This document shows, piece after piece, positions 10,000-23,500 of a stretch of DNA of 64,000 nucleotides. The DNA is from Anthopleura xanthogrammica (lineage: Eukaryota; Cnidaria; Anthozoa; Actiniaria; Actiniidae): positions 2,811,191 through 2,875,190 of the forward strand of contig OZ025218.1 of the NCBI GenBank assembly GCA_964019055.1. Direction: 5' to 3'. The notes under the pieces are model-generated. The model saw only the letters and a list, made by a program, of their open reading frames with translations, searched no databases and was not told where the DNA came from. How positions within the stretch are numbered: the stretch's first letter is position 1; every line of letters begins with the position of its first letter. The translations under genes were made by a program, and so were the position numbers.

Positions 10000-10072
10000 T
10001 CTTGCGCTGCTAATGGGTCGCCTCTCACCAATACAACCCGGGTTCGAGTCCCGGCGATGATTTCATCCTTCC
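10000..10072 (+). mobile_element. tRNA-derived SINE fragment
   Basis: GTCGCCTCTCACCAA followed by CCCGGGTTCGAGTCCCGG, a Pol III B-box in the typical SINE setting. The A-box half is degraded, and the Tc1-like MITE at 10077 cuts off the body. It cannot form a tRNA acceptor stem, so it is not called a tRNA gene. Confidence 0.6.
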
Positions 10073-10076
10073 CTTA

Positions 10077-10313
10077 CAGTGCGGATACTCCAACCGGGAC
10101 CACTTTGATAAACTAGTGTCATTAACCAATCACATTGCAATATTTAGTTCAATGTTTTTAACCAGCCAATCAGATAGCACATCGATATGAAAAGAGAGTG
10201 AGAAAGTGATAATCTGATTGGCTAACACTGTTATCAGTTCAACCTCTTTCTAGTTTACTGTTATCTGATTGGTCAGTTTTATTCAAGTTTTCCCGGTGAG
10301 TGTGTCCGCACAG
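10077..10313. mobile_element. Tc1/mariner-like MITE
   Basis: The ends CAGTGCGGATAC and GTGTCCGCACAG are flanked by TA on both sides (10075-10076 and 10314-10315). CAGTG termini with TA duplications are typical of Tc1-like elements. Several ATTGGT/CCAATCA motifs lie inside. There is no transposase. Confidence 0.7.
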
Positions 10314-11532
10314 TAATTATTGCTGGATTACTAATGTCATATCCAAAACCTTTTTCAAAATACTATTTTTTCCTTATAAGATACTTTTTATTTCAAGATG
10401 CGAAGAATTTTAAAAATTTTTAGCCATCCAGCAGAGTCTTACCCAAAGGACCTTGGGCTGAATTTATTCGTTACCTAAGTGTTAAATCAACACGTGACAG
10501 TTTGTGCAAATGGCCTATTTGAGTAATTAGCTCTGTTGTGAATGTCCCACGCTGTGATACAACAGCCAAAGGTATAGGTTAAGGTGACTTTGTACTTTTG
10601 GAAGCTCGATTTGAGCCCACGATGTGCGCGCACAAAAACCGCTGAATAAATTACAAAATCTTATTGAGGAACGAATATGTTTTCGTGTATGCTGTAAATT
10701 AGTTTGGGGACATCCCATATTGTTACCTTTCGCTGCTTGAATTCAGATCTGCATATCGGGCTTGGTATGCAACATGCAACAGGGACAAGGTGATCTCTCA
10801 GGCCGAAGGAATTAGCCAATCAGCGAACATTTTGTTCGAAGCTCATTGTTTCCTAGTTCCAGGTTTTCGGCTCGATTTATAACAGGTTTTTCTCGAAAAT
10901 AAAGAAAATAAAACTCATCCGTGCAAAGATTCGCCAAATTCCTTTTAGAAAAAGCCTATTTTGTCGTTGTTTATGGAAAATATTTTATTTTTGCTAGAGA
11001 TAATAGAAAACACCTGGAAATTTTCGCTGTGACAAACAATGCATTGCGCTCCTAGATTCCAGATCACGTGGATGCAACAAAGCCTTCGCCACACAAGAAG
11101 CGGAAATAAAATCACCTGCTACGTATCCAAAATTCTTCACTTGGACTAGTTGGACATTTGCACGAACTTATGATAAGAAATTGAGATGGCAATAAAAACG
11201 GGAATCATGCATTTGACGGCTCAGTCGCCGAGTGACATTTCGCCACAATTTATAAGGGCAGGTTCAAAGCGATGATCCAAAATAACGACCAGATTTTATT
11301 GATCTAGTTGGTAGGTGCGATGAATCCCCTATCTTTTTCTAACAAAGTTTTAGTTAACCAAATAACGCGACTGTTGCAAATCTAAAGATTGTGTGACACC
11401 ATTGCGTGACACCAGCTGCTTCTCGTAGCCATATATGGAGTAGTATTATGGTCTGGTGCAGTTCAGTATAAACGGGGGTAGGGTGCGTACGCATTTGACA
11501 TGGCTGCTGGTTTGTGAAGAAGGAGTAAAGAA

Positions 11533-14500
11533 ATGGCTGCCATTGGAGATGGAGCGAGTGGAGGGGAATATACGGAGGAGAGGACGGGCAACGTCGAAGG
11601 TATATTTTATTCTAATTCTAATGTCTTAAGCTATGATTCTGGAAGATTTCAGCTGCATTGGTTGTGTCTTGGTACGACAAATCTTCGATCAAAGATGCAA
11701 GTTTGACATTTTTGTGACCGTGTCCGGTACTAATGAGCTTATATTTCTCTGGATTTTCTTGCTGAAAATTTCGGTTTATTTTGGGTTTTTATTCCAAAGG
11801 GGACGAAGAGCTTATGAGCAAGAGCTTGCAGATCCAGTCCAAGCGATTTTATATTGATTTGAAGAGCAACCGTCGTGGAAAATACATCAAAATAAGCGAG
11901 GTAGGTAGCGGACGGAAAATTTTTTCTACCGGCTTCGACATCAAAATGGCGAAGATGCTTTCCTCGTAACGAAAGCAAATAATTTTCGGACTCGGTTTTC
12001 CATAACAGCTGTTACTCCCTTGCCAGAAATTAAATTTGACATGTAAGGATTGAAACCCTTTTTGCTTTAGCTGCAGTTTTTTGTACTGGAGTATCGGGAA
12101 ATATTCTTTAAAGGCGTGAAAATTTTCGGTAAAATATGAGATTGTCTGATGTTTAGCAGCAGGCGACGAAGTACAAGGGGTTTTAAAAAATCCAAGGGAG
12201 CTTCTGAAATGCGAAATTTTATCATGTTTAGAGCTCTAAATAAACACTGCACGTCATTCTACTCTTATTTATTGAGCGTCCTAGAAATAATTATATCAGA
12301 GAGATTTGATTTAAAGAATATGTAACTGCACAAGTTCACCGGGGCAAAAATAAATTTCATAAAAAAAAATATATATATATATGTACAATGTTTATCTACA
12401 TCATGGTGTTTATACTTTCATGAAATTTGAGTATTATGAATATTAATATCGGGAAAACTTCTGTTTTTTTTATAGCGTTGAAGCGTTATAATTTTATAGA
12501 TCTTCTTTAATTTTGAAGCAAAAAAGTCCCTTCTCATTGTGGCTGAAGATAAGATGCGATCTTCATAAATAATTCAAGATGATTTCTAGTGTATCATTGT
12601 GTGCTGGTGCTATGTTACTACGTATTAGATTAATTTTGGCTTTTTTCACCTTCAAACTCTTCCCCAAAGCATTTGGAAAACAATCGCAAAGATTGCAGAT
12701 CAGTAACCCTTGAATATTTTGTAAATGCATATTTGGATCTGACCTGTAGCCTAATCAGAAAAAATTCTAAAACCGACCCATATATATTTTCTTATAAATC
12801 TTTTGTCCAACAGCATTCCAAATAGAAACTAAATTTCCGGCCAAATTATAATATTTTGAGGGTGGAAATTGAAAATTTTTAGTCATCCTTTGCTTTCGAA
12901 TTGATGATATTCTTGTACAACTTAATACATATGTTTAAAGACATTTACTGTACATTGATTGTAGCTCTTGGCATATAGACTTCATTGTTCTGAAATGTAA
13001 TTTGAGCACCATTCTCACATGCAAATGTTATTCTCTGCAGTGCTTAAAAACATCGTTAATAATATGCACCTAGAAGATTGCACAAAGAATTGATATGCTT
13101 AGTTGACCTTTTGAATAATGCTTTAGATGCCTTTTAAACCAAAATGTGTTAGGATACATTGTACGATTTTTCAAGTCTTATTTTTTGTGGGCAAGAACTG
13201 TTGGGTCTCAGATTAACCTATATGAATTATTCAGTGTCAATACTTTATGCCTGAAAATGTAATAACAAAGTCACCCATCTAGGTTATTTATGCACGACAT
13301 TAGATATGCATAACACTTTAAAAGATCTCTGTAACTTCATTTTAATTACATGCATGTTGGCAACTGAGTATTTTGACATAATTTAGCTTGTTTCATACAT
13401 TTGGCAAGGATTGTATATCCAAGATGGTTGATAATCCTTCAAATGTTAGTGAAGCATTATAATATTTTTTGCATGAAAAATATTTTTTATATGGCTGCAT
13501 TATTGCGAGCTCACCCATAGAGGTTATTTACTGGCCAGAAGGTTGAGATATTGAAAACTATGCATATGCCAAAGGTTTTTAAGATAGGGAGGCAATTAGG
13601 CCATGGTCTGTTTTCAAGGCCTTGGGTGCAGGCTTTCCCTATCTCATCCAAATAAGATGGTAAACAACTTATTTTTCCTCCTGTTTTTATCATAACGATG
13701 TTTTGTTGTTTAGCGATCTGGTATCCAAGGATACCAGAACCAAGTCAGAGATAAATAATACCGCCTGCCACAACAGCCAGTCAAAACACACAATTTTTAG
13801 GATATATGTACCAGACTGGGAAAAAAAAAAAAGTTATTTTCTGAGACTAGTTAGTTGATTGTGATACAAAATGTTTTTCCATTTCAGACCATTTGTCATG
13901 AAATCAATATACTTGGTAATAAGGTTATTTGTTCAAAACACATTCATGATAATGTGTCTTTATGTGCTATTGGTAAACAAAGAAAAGCACTCAAGGGAAT
14001 GACATGTGCAGTGTAGCCGAGTTTAGTTTATTTAGGTGCTAGGGAACAGTATATATTAATACACATCTTACAGTGCGAATCAAAAAACCGTGGGCACCCA
14101 GAAATAATTCAGAAATCGTTTATTGTTTGTTGAACAATCTGAAACGGCTCTCTAACTACATGAAGTTTATCTGACTACAAATCAGTCTAATTTCTTGCAG
14201 CTAGAGAGTTGCTTTAGATTGCTCAACGAACGATACACAATTTCTGAAATATTTCTGGGTGCCCACGGTTTTTCGATTCGCACTGTAATAATATAGGCAG
14301 GCTGTATATCTTGTATGTAAGAATTGGCAGACTAGTTACTTGGTGTTGCTATTTGTCGAGTTTTCTTCACTATCATCTGTGATTCAAGTCACTTTCATCT
14401 TGCACCATGTTTAAACCATCCATATTTGTAGCGGTCCTCTACAGATGACCCTCAATCAGGAAACTAACGATTAAGTATTATTACTTTATAATCCTAATTA

Positions 14501-17500
14501 TAGCCTTAGATTTGATACCCTTAAAACAGATCATTGCTGGAGGGGGGGGGGGGGGGGGGGTTAAGGTGTGCCATCAACTTCCTAGATGAGCACTTCATGA
14601 TAAGAGGGACATAAACATTATTTTAGGGAAGCACAAGTGGTGTATACTACTAATGTCCTGGCCTTCCTCGCCATGATTATTAGCAAGAGTAGATAATGCT
14701 GGTTCTCTTCTGCGCTTCCAGGCTTTTCCCTACTTCTCCAGGCATCTCTCTCTTTGCAAAATAAAAATACAATAAATTTCTGAAGTAGAGTCGTGCAGCT
14801 ATGATCTTGATAGCAGCTCAATAAATTTATGTACCTTCACCTTTTAAAGTAATTACAAGAGAACTTGATCATAATTAATCAGGAAGCATGGGTGGCGTAG
14901 TGGTGAGAGCGCTCGCCTCTAACCAAGGTGACCTGAGTTTGAGTCCCGCCGAGCTTGGCGTTGTATGTGAGTAGAGTTTCTAGTCGGTTTTCTCCTCTAC
15001 TTTGAGGGTTTTTCTCTGGGTTCTCCGGTTTTCCTCCCTCTGTAAAAATCCAATCGGAATAGAAACGATGGATGAATAGCTACGATGGATGAATAACTAC
15101 TCTGTAGAGGAGTCACTGCTAAATCCTATTAATTTATTTTTCTTATTTCATTTATTAACGAGATTAGCCATGATTAAAAATAGAATTAATTTTAGACTGT
15201 CTTCAAAAAGAAGTGGTTATTAGTAGCTTAATAGAAAGATGAAGTATGAATGCTTGCTTAACTAGAACTTGAACTTGAACTTGAACTAGAAGATTGCATG
15301 ACGTTGCCTTGACAATGCATATGAATTGAATGAATTGCTATGAGATACAGCGGCATGTCTTCACCTGTCTCACCAGGCAGATTAAAAGCACACTTGCATT
15401 ATTATTATTTTGCATGTTAAGAATAAACTAGATAACTCAGCGTGTGTTCACAGGTTTCCTTGGTGACAATGCCTAAAGGATTTCTCCCTCATGAGCATAT
15501 TTTTTAATAATTTTTTAAATCTTGTTTTTTGAATCAAACTTTTCCACCTTAAACGCAAATCAGCATTGTGTACATGTCTTTGTACATTCAACACTGGAGT
15601 CATTCATCTTTTAGAGTAAGGCTTTTTATTCAAGGTAGTCTGAGCTAACAACAGCTGAACAAATTCATCTTTCATCAGGCCTGTTCAAGCCAGTCCATGG
15701 GGCACACTACTTATTCTTCATAAAGTCGCAGAATTAATCAATTGTAGAGATAATTCTCAGTGGAAATCATTCTGAATTTTAAATCCTTGCTAGCAGGATT
15801 ACATGACAGTGACGCTGAATCAGAAACATGTTAAAATATTTTATTCATCTAGCACAAACCAAAATCTTTTTTTGCAATACATGATGAAGATTCTTGGCTT
15901 GAAGATTTTCTTTTTGTCCCAAAAATCATTATTTGGCCTACAGTAGGATTTTAGCCTCTCTCTCTATCTCTCTGCGTCTTTCTCTCTCTGTCTATACTCA
16001 GAGGACAGTGATATTATATACAACGTATCTGCGCCAGACACTATAGTATAAGAGAGTAAGCGAATGCCTCATTCATTTGCCCATACATTAGTTTTCAAGT
16101 TTAGGTTTACCAATGTAATCAAATAAAATGTAAAATATGTCAAAATAAATTAGAAGAAAAAGGAAATCTATTAACAGTGTTGACAAATTATGAATTTTGT
16201 GCCTAAAATCTGAGATTCTTGCCTGATTATATTTATTTTATTATCACGTTAGTATAGAATGATGCTTTTCTCCCAAGTCCTAGTTATGAATTTGTATCTC
16301 ATTTTCAAAAATGTCAAACCCACGTCAGGGAGCATTTGACTCTTGGGTTATTGGGTTATTCTCATATCCAAACAAATTTGAATAATTTCAAAATTATTTT
16401 TGAAAACACCTGTACCCGAAGGGGGAAATATGTCTTTGGATTTGAAAAAAAAAAATTATTATAGATGTTAAATCAACAAGATTATAATATATGGTAAGCA
16501 AAAAATATGGTAATTGTATAGTAATTGCTGAGGCAACCAGAGATAATTAGTAAGAAAAATATGCCTATGATTCTCGCACTAAAATAATACTTAATACTAA
16601 AAATATTTCAAGATTCACTTATAGTATTGTGAAAATATCAATTCTGAGCAGATTTTCGTTTGCACATAATTTACAATATTTTACGATAAGAAAACCTTGA
16701 ACTTGAAAATAAAAATTTGGTAATTTGCATTGAATGTTTGTAAATTCTTGATTAACAATTCTCTTTTGAAGACAGTTGTTTTTGCTATCTTATTCAGTTT
16801 GTTCAAGTCCTCGTCTGATCTATATCCTATGTATAAATAATACCTAGACTGTGAGCGTCAATAAATGTAGGATCAATGAAGATTATCAAATAGAGCAATG
16901 TTGTAATCTTTCCTATTCATGTTGCTCAGCTGATCAGGAAATGAAGGAAAAATTTCAACAATCCAATTTGAAAAAAAAAATCTAAAATATTAAATGAAAA
17001 CAAAGTTAGAATAAAATACTTGATATAGAGCATTTTTCCTATGACTATGAAAATCTTACAGCATGGAGTGTGCCTTGTCATGAGCGTGCTGTGCATGAAA
17101 ACATTCGGTGTTTGGCGCCATGTCCATACTGCACTGTAACCGTGCCGTGTGCTGTGACTTTTCACACTCATATTCATGAAATCTGCTCTGACATTTTTTA
17201 TTGCATTTTAAAGCAGAAATTTTATACTATTTCTATCTGAGGTGAAATTTCACATCTTAAGATCAAGGATAAATTTACACTATGTTTCGAAAGAATTTTT
17301 ATACCATGCAGTTTCTCCATCATTAACCTCAAATTTTCTGGCAAAATTTATATTTTTACCCTTCTCTATAAGAAGAAAGTTTTTCCAATGCTCCAGTATT
17401 TTTGACCATGAATTTTGCAGTGTAAATTCTAGATGCTAAAATCGAGAAAAAAGACAGTATTTTTATAAATAAAAATGAAAAAAAACTAAAAAAAAAGAAA

Positions 17501-20500
17501 TATATTTGTTGATGAAAAAAATGTGGGAAAATGTTTTTCATGGAATGTTTTGATCTAAATTCTATTTGTTTTAGCTCCATCCTAATCAAATTAGTTGTTC
17601 TAATCCATAATTTATCATGTTGCTATGGTTTAATTATGTTGGTCCACTGATAAAGTGACGTGAAAGAAAGTTCTAGAATATTAATTGTGCTACGAACAGG
17701 TTAATACCTGTTTTGTAGGTACCTTTGACTTAAATATCAGTATTAAAACTGGTCGGTATTAATCATTTAATAGAAATATATCCTAAACTGCTGATAGCCT
17801 TAAGGCTCGTTTTATTTTTGAGGCGATTTTTGAGGCAATTTTTAAAGCGATTTTGGCCATAGTCAAAAATGGCAAAGAATAACTTGTAAAGTTAATTCAG
17901 GACACCAAGATTCTTTTTAGAAGCATAAGGCAAAATTTATTATTTTTTCAAAAATCGCCGCAGCAAAAATCGACGCAAAAATCGCCAGTACAAACGGGCC
18001 TTAAGTTATATTTCTTACTTCAAAATGGACTGTAATTCAAAAGTATTGGTTAGAAATTTATTCACAATTAAAGGAGGTAAATTCCACACTTTCCTTGATC
18101 AAAAATCCACGAATTTTTTTATTAAATCGTGAATGGTTCATAATTTTCTAAACAAAAATAAATGTCTGCCCCAAAATAAACAACAATTTACCGCATGGTC
18201 GTATTATTTTACCGGAAAAAGAAAAACCACTTTAAAAGCTAGCTAGGTAAATCTTTCAAAATGCAGCGTAAAGTACTACATTTACATATATATGATATCG
18301 ATATTTACAATTTCCAAGCATTGATTCGTGATATCTTTTTCATATTCAATTTGCCTTCATAACAGTTTTATTTTACTGGGGAAAAAAGCCTAGAAACTAG
18401 AGTCAGGAAGAGAGGTTTTTAAATATTACTACAATATTTCTCCACATACGGTACTGTTTTTGCATGCAAGATTGTCAATATTGCACCAACATTGCGTTAG
18501 ATAAATTGTAAACCTTGCTCTTTTTGGCGTGTTTTGCTAAAAAAAAAAATCTCATTTGGTCTCATTTGTCAGATTAAACATGATATTTCTTTGCTTTCCT
18601 ATTTTTTCTTATATTCTGTTCATTTTCTTTAACAATTTTTTTATTTTCCTGGTTGTTCCCTTGTCAAGAATCGTTGGTCGATTTTAATCTTCTCAAAACC
18701 ATCGCTTCCAGTTTCCACAACCAAACTCAACTAAGAAATACTTCCTTGTTTTCTCCTTGTTTTCTCCTTGTTTTCTCCTTGTTTTCTCCGTTTTCTCCAA
18801 CAACCAGAACTTTCCTTTTATTTTCCTGTCTGAATAGGCCCTTAAGTGTGACGTAATTTGTCTGAGAAATGACTGATTGGCGAACGGTGATTGGTTCGCT
18901 ATTGTCTGGAATCATGGATTAACCCCGGAAATACGTCATAACTTAAAACTCGGTGTTGGATTAGCCAATCAGAAAACAGTGACTCGTCCGAGTCCCCCGT
19001 ATACAGGTCAGAGGCGAAAAAAAGTTTGGCTTAGAAACGAGAAAAAATTCTTGAAGAAAGCAAACTCATGCCAGAAAGAAAATGAATCGAGTACCTTAGG
19101 ATCCAAGTCACTATTTATCGGTGATTCATTTATGTATTTTTTACTTTCCAGTTACCCACGAACAGGAGTACAAAGCGTAAAGTTATCCTGTCTCTTGCAT
19201 GTGGAAGAGAATTCCGCGATAAACTGACCATCTTTGCCGAGTTCCTAGCCCAACAAGGTATGCTTTGAAATTCTCTTTATGCTTCTAATTTCGAACAGTC
19301 GTGACACTACAATATAATGTAACGCAATCCAAATGTTCATGCTCGATTCTACATCACATATCAGGAAATAACACACGTTTGTGACAAACGTGGATTTTCG
19401 CAAAGTCCTTTGTCTCCGTATAAATTAACGCGCGCTGAATAAAGCACAGGCAGCCCAATCAGGATCACACGCGCTGGACACGACTTCGACTTTGTTCTAT
19501 TTTTTCCCTTGCTTCTTGTGACTCTGTGAGTCTGTTGGAGCAAGTGTATAAAAAACGACGCTCCACGGACAACAATTTAACGACAACCTTATAGTGGAAT
19601 AATAAACCGAAGGTTAGGACTGCCGACGGTAACACCGACTCACTATCGACAATACCGACAGTACTACGACACACTTTCGACTACAAGAAGTTCCGCATGA
19701 GGGAATAATCATATGATTAGAAGAAAACTAACCAGGTTTTGTTTGGTACTAACTATGACATTGTTTATAGACACTGGCAAGTCTGAGGAAGCTGTTCCAG
19801 AAGATGGTCGTCTCAAAAGGTAAGTAGGATTTTGAAAGGGGAATTCAACCACGCTGCATGCCATCTTACTCATCTTGGTAATCTAACTAGTGAAAGCACC
19901 ATAGGAACGTTAACCATGGAAACACTTCAACTGAGTTCAATCGTCGAACTTCACATGAGCCGTACGCCTTGAAAAATGTATAATATGGCGGTCTTCTTCA
20001 GTTTTGCCATTAGGTTCGGCTCATGAGAAGATCGACGTTTGACCTAGTTCTCTTTACCATGCGCCAGTTGTAGCTCATGAGATGTGTTTTATGAGTTAGA
20101 CTTTGCGTAAATATTTAATGCAGTAAAAATAATAGTTATAAAATTGCTACATTCCTGCATGAACGTTAATGGAATTTGTTTGGCTTTATTGCTGACTGTA
20201 TTTGTTTTATTTATTTATTTTTAGTGAGATGATTACCGGTGAGAACAAGAGGTATTACCTTGACCTAAAGGAGAATAACCGAGGACGATTCTTAAAGGTA
20301 CTGTATGAAGTTGCCCTCCTCGTTAGGATATAGCCAGTACAAAATGTTTTGTTTGGAGTCACACTAAACCTCGCCTGTGAAGCACGGGTGGCGTAGCGGA
20401 GAAAGCGCTCACCTCTCACCTGAATGCGATCCAGGTTCGAGTCGCGCTGGGCTCAATGTAGTATGTGAGTGGAGTTGTTTGTTGGTTTTCTCATGTGCTT

Positions 20501-23500
20501 CAAGGGATTTTCTCTGGTTTTCCTCCCTCCGCAAAAATCAACTTCTAAATTCTAATTCGATCGCGGGCTTCGCATGCAGTAATTGTAGCTTAGCTCTGTT
20601 GTAAGTGCACATCGCACGCTTTGATACAACAGCCAAAGCTTAATAGATATTTTAAAGATTTTTTCCAATCCCCCTCCCCTCCCCTGTCAAAACCGTGGAT
20701 CTGCCCCTGGGGACTTGACTGATGTGGTATCCTTGTTCCTGGGGGTAGCACACAATAGCCAGTTGCTAACAAACCCGTTTGCTATTGCTTTATCCAGGTT
20801 AGCCAAGCACCCATCATATTCCCCAGAGGGGATAGGGATTCACGTGGACGTGGTCCCATGCGTAAGGAGATTGCCATCCCAGCACAGGGTATCGTGGATA
20901 TTAGGAATAGCCTCTCTGAGATATTAGAGGAATGTGGTTCTGATGACGGTGAGCACGGACGGTGGGTTTGTTTGTTGCTGATGCGTTAATGCCGCCGCCA
21001 GCTAACAGGAAGAACAACGTCATTTACGAAGAAATGACGCACGTTAGTGTAATGATAGTGTAGTTTATTTAACATGGCCTCTGGGATAGGCAGTTTGAAT
21101 ACATTAACTAACGCTATGCTACTTCTCGAGCTTCTATAGACCTGCTTACCTTGGGCGTAATGTTTTCTCCATTTCAAATAACGTGTCATTCCCTGGAGGA
21201 TCATTTCTTTGTTTAAAGTGCACCTAACCCCTGATACAATTCTTTCAGTATTGATTTCTACATGAAGTGAATAGTTAAATGGTGAAACATTTCTTCATTT
21301 GAGTGTTGCATCTTTAAGGTATAAAGGTTTATACTGCCAATATGTTAATGACTGTGACGTCTAGCGGTTTTATGAGCAGTTGGACCCGGAAATACGTCAC
21401 AACTTAACAGCTCTATTACTTTCCTTTGTTAAAGATGCGATGTTTTTTTCTTCAAGCAAATTTTTCTCTGCTGAAAAAAATCCGAAAAAAGTTTATAGCT
21501 TGAAAAAACAACATCCCCACATCTTTAATAGTTTACTGCAATTTTCATAAATATGCGAACTCTGTAATTGCGAGTTGCTCGCTGGAATTTGGTTTTTCAC
21601 TGCCGCCAGTCATAAATATAAAAGGTACCGACTGATTATTTTTGATTGATGGAAGCGATAAACCAAATTTCAGCGTGCAGCTCGCAGCTACCGAGTTCGC
21701 ATGTTTATGAAAATAGCAGTAACAAGCTACCAAAAAACACCTTATACTTTCTTTAGTGTTGAGGCATTTTATTTAAAGTGTTAGTAATAGAAATAACTAT
21801 TTATCTTCGCTGTTGTAGATGAAGGACTTGAATTGCCTAAACCTTGTGAACTGCGAGTAGAGCAGAAAAGATTCTACTTTGACGTGGGAAGCAATGCACG
21901 TGGTGTGTTCCTTAGGATCTCCGAGGTAAATATATCATACTTTATGGGTAGGAGACTACTGCTGATCATTATAAAAACGAGGCTACTTGTCCTTCCCAAA
22001 TGTGCTCAGATTTTTTCTCTGCTAGACCCTTGTCACATGACGTCAAAGCAGCTCAATTTGGAGGACAAAACAAAAGAACTTCAATCTCTTGAGAATTGGA
22101 AAATTGTCCTTCAAATTGAGCTGCATTCTGACGTGCTGCAGGGGGTCTATTATCATTTTACATAATCTAAACAAAACTGGAAATACGTTTTGTTTTCTCA
22201 CTAACCTCAGTACTACCTTTCGCATTCCGTGACCACTGGCCTCGGCTCCTCAAATTTATCGCTACCATTCTTCCACTTATAAGGAAGTAAATCAACTCCA
22301 GGGTAGCTGGTATTTTGCCTTAGTATATGAATTGTGTGATACCATACTGGGGCGGATCCAGGATTTTCAGTAGGGGGGTCAAGAAATTTGGAAGATTCAC
22401 CTTTTGCTATAGACGCATCAAGAGTTCCGCGCTGCTGCTCAATGCGCATGCTCAGGAGATTAAAAAGTGGGATGATATTTTGTATAATATGCAATTTTTC
22501 GGTATATTTGATTCAGAATTCGCTTAACGGTACGCGATCTTGAATATTTAGTGAAAATTGTACTTGACAAGAAAGATACAACTAAAATATAGCATATTTT
22601 ACAAATTTTATCCCACTTTTTAATCCCCTGAGTATGCGCTTAGAGCAGTAGCGCGGAACTCTTGATGCGTCTATACTAACCAGATAATTCCAAGCTAGAA
22701 AGAGGGGTCATGGGCACCCTGTGTTATATGTCCACGCATGCTGAGGTAAATCAAGTCTAGGGTATAGAAGCTTTGCACCATCACGTGATGGCAGCCATGA
22801 CAGGAGGCAGGAACAATAGTTTTTCCCCCTGAGAAACTGAATTCTTTCTCATGTAAATCACATTAGACCAGATTCAATGTCCTGCCTCCTGTCATGGCTG
22901 TCATCACGTGATGGTGCAAAGCCTCTATACCTGGTAGTTTGCCTGTATATGTGTAGGGAAAGGTGTTCTGATAACGATCGTGTGCTGTTTGTTTTCTTTG
23001 TTTTAGGTTACTGCTAATTATCGTACTTCTATCACTATTCCTAAAGTTGGCTGGGCACGCGTTCGGGATACCATTGGTAAGCTGACAGTAAAGCAATTTC
23101 CCTGCTCTTTATACAGCTATTCCAAAAAGGGTTGAAGGGGCGATCGGTGATTGCACGACTGAGAGGAATTGTGGGACAATACGAATTTCTTCATATTCAT
23201 ACCTAAACAATGCCTTCAGTTCACCATTCGGCGAAGAACATAGATGGCGAGTAGTATTAGTCATTCATCTTATTTTACTTGCCTGGTTATTTTATCTCAT
23301 CAATCGTCATTGCAATCACCAATAGACCATTTTCGAGATGCACGAGCACTTTCAAAAATATCGCAGGCGTGTTCATGATCTCGAGGCTTTTTCGGGCAGA
23401 GTCAATAGTGCGCGTGATCTTGCCCGAAAATGCCTCTTTTTGAAAGCGCTCGCGCGTCTCGAAAATGGTCTATTGGCAATCTCCTTTTACCCCTTCAACC

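Larger units (their letters stand above)
11901..19151 (+). other. Pur-alpha intron 2 (7.25 kb), repeat-bearing
   Basis: It starts GTAGGT and ends TTTCCAG. It holds the Tc1-like palindrome at 14071-14285, a 20-bp G run at 14541-14560, a SINE at 14883-15126, a pyrimidine-rich stretch at 15955-15995, and an 11-bp TTGTTTTCTCC tandem at about 18745-18790. I see no protein-coding exon or RNA gene inside. Confidence 0.7.

Noticed and set aside
14891..14950. tRNA gene
   Set aside because: A- and B-box are present but there is no acceptor stem, and a SINE body follows. The same applies to 20387-20445 and 10015-10072.
22043..22225. ORFs over the AGCTCAATTTGGAGG element and exon 7 of Pur-alpha (including 21833-22165)
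   Set aside because: They read past the exon 7 donor into a MITE; the splice model is preferred.
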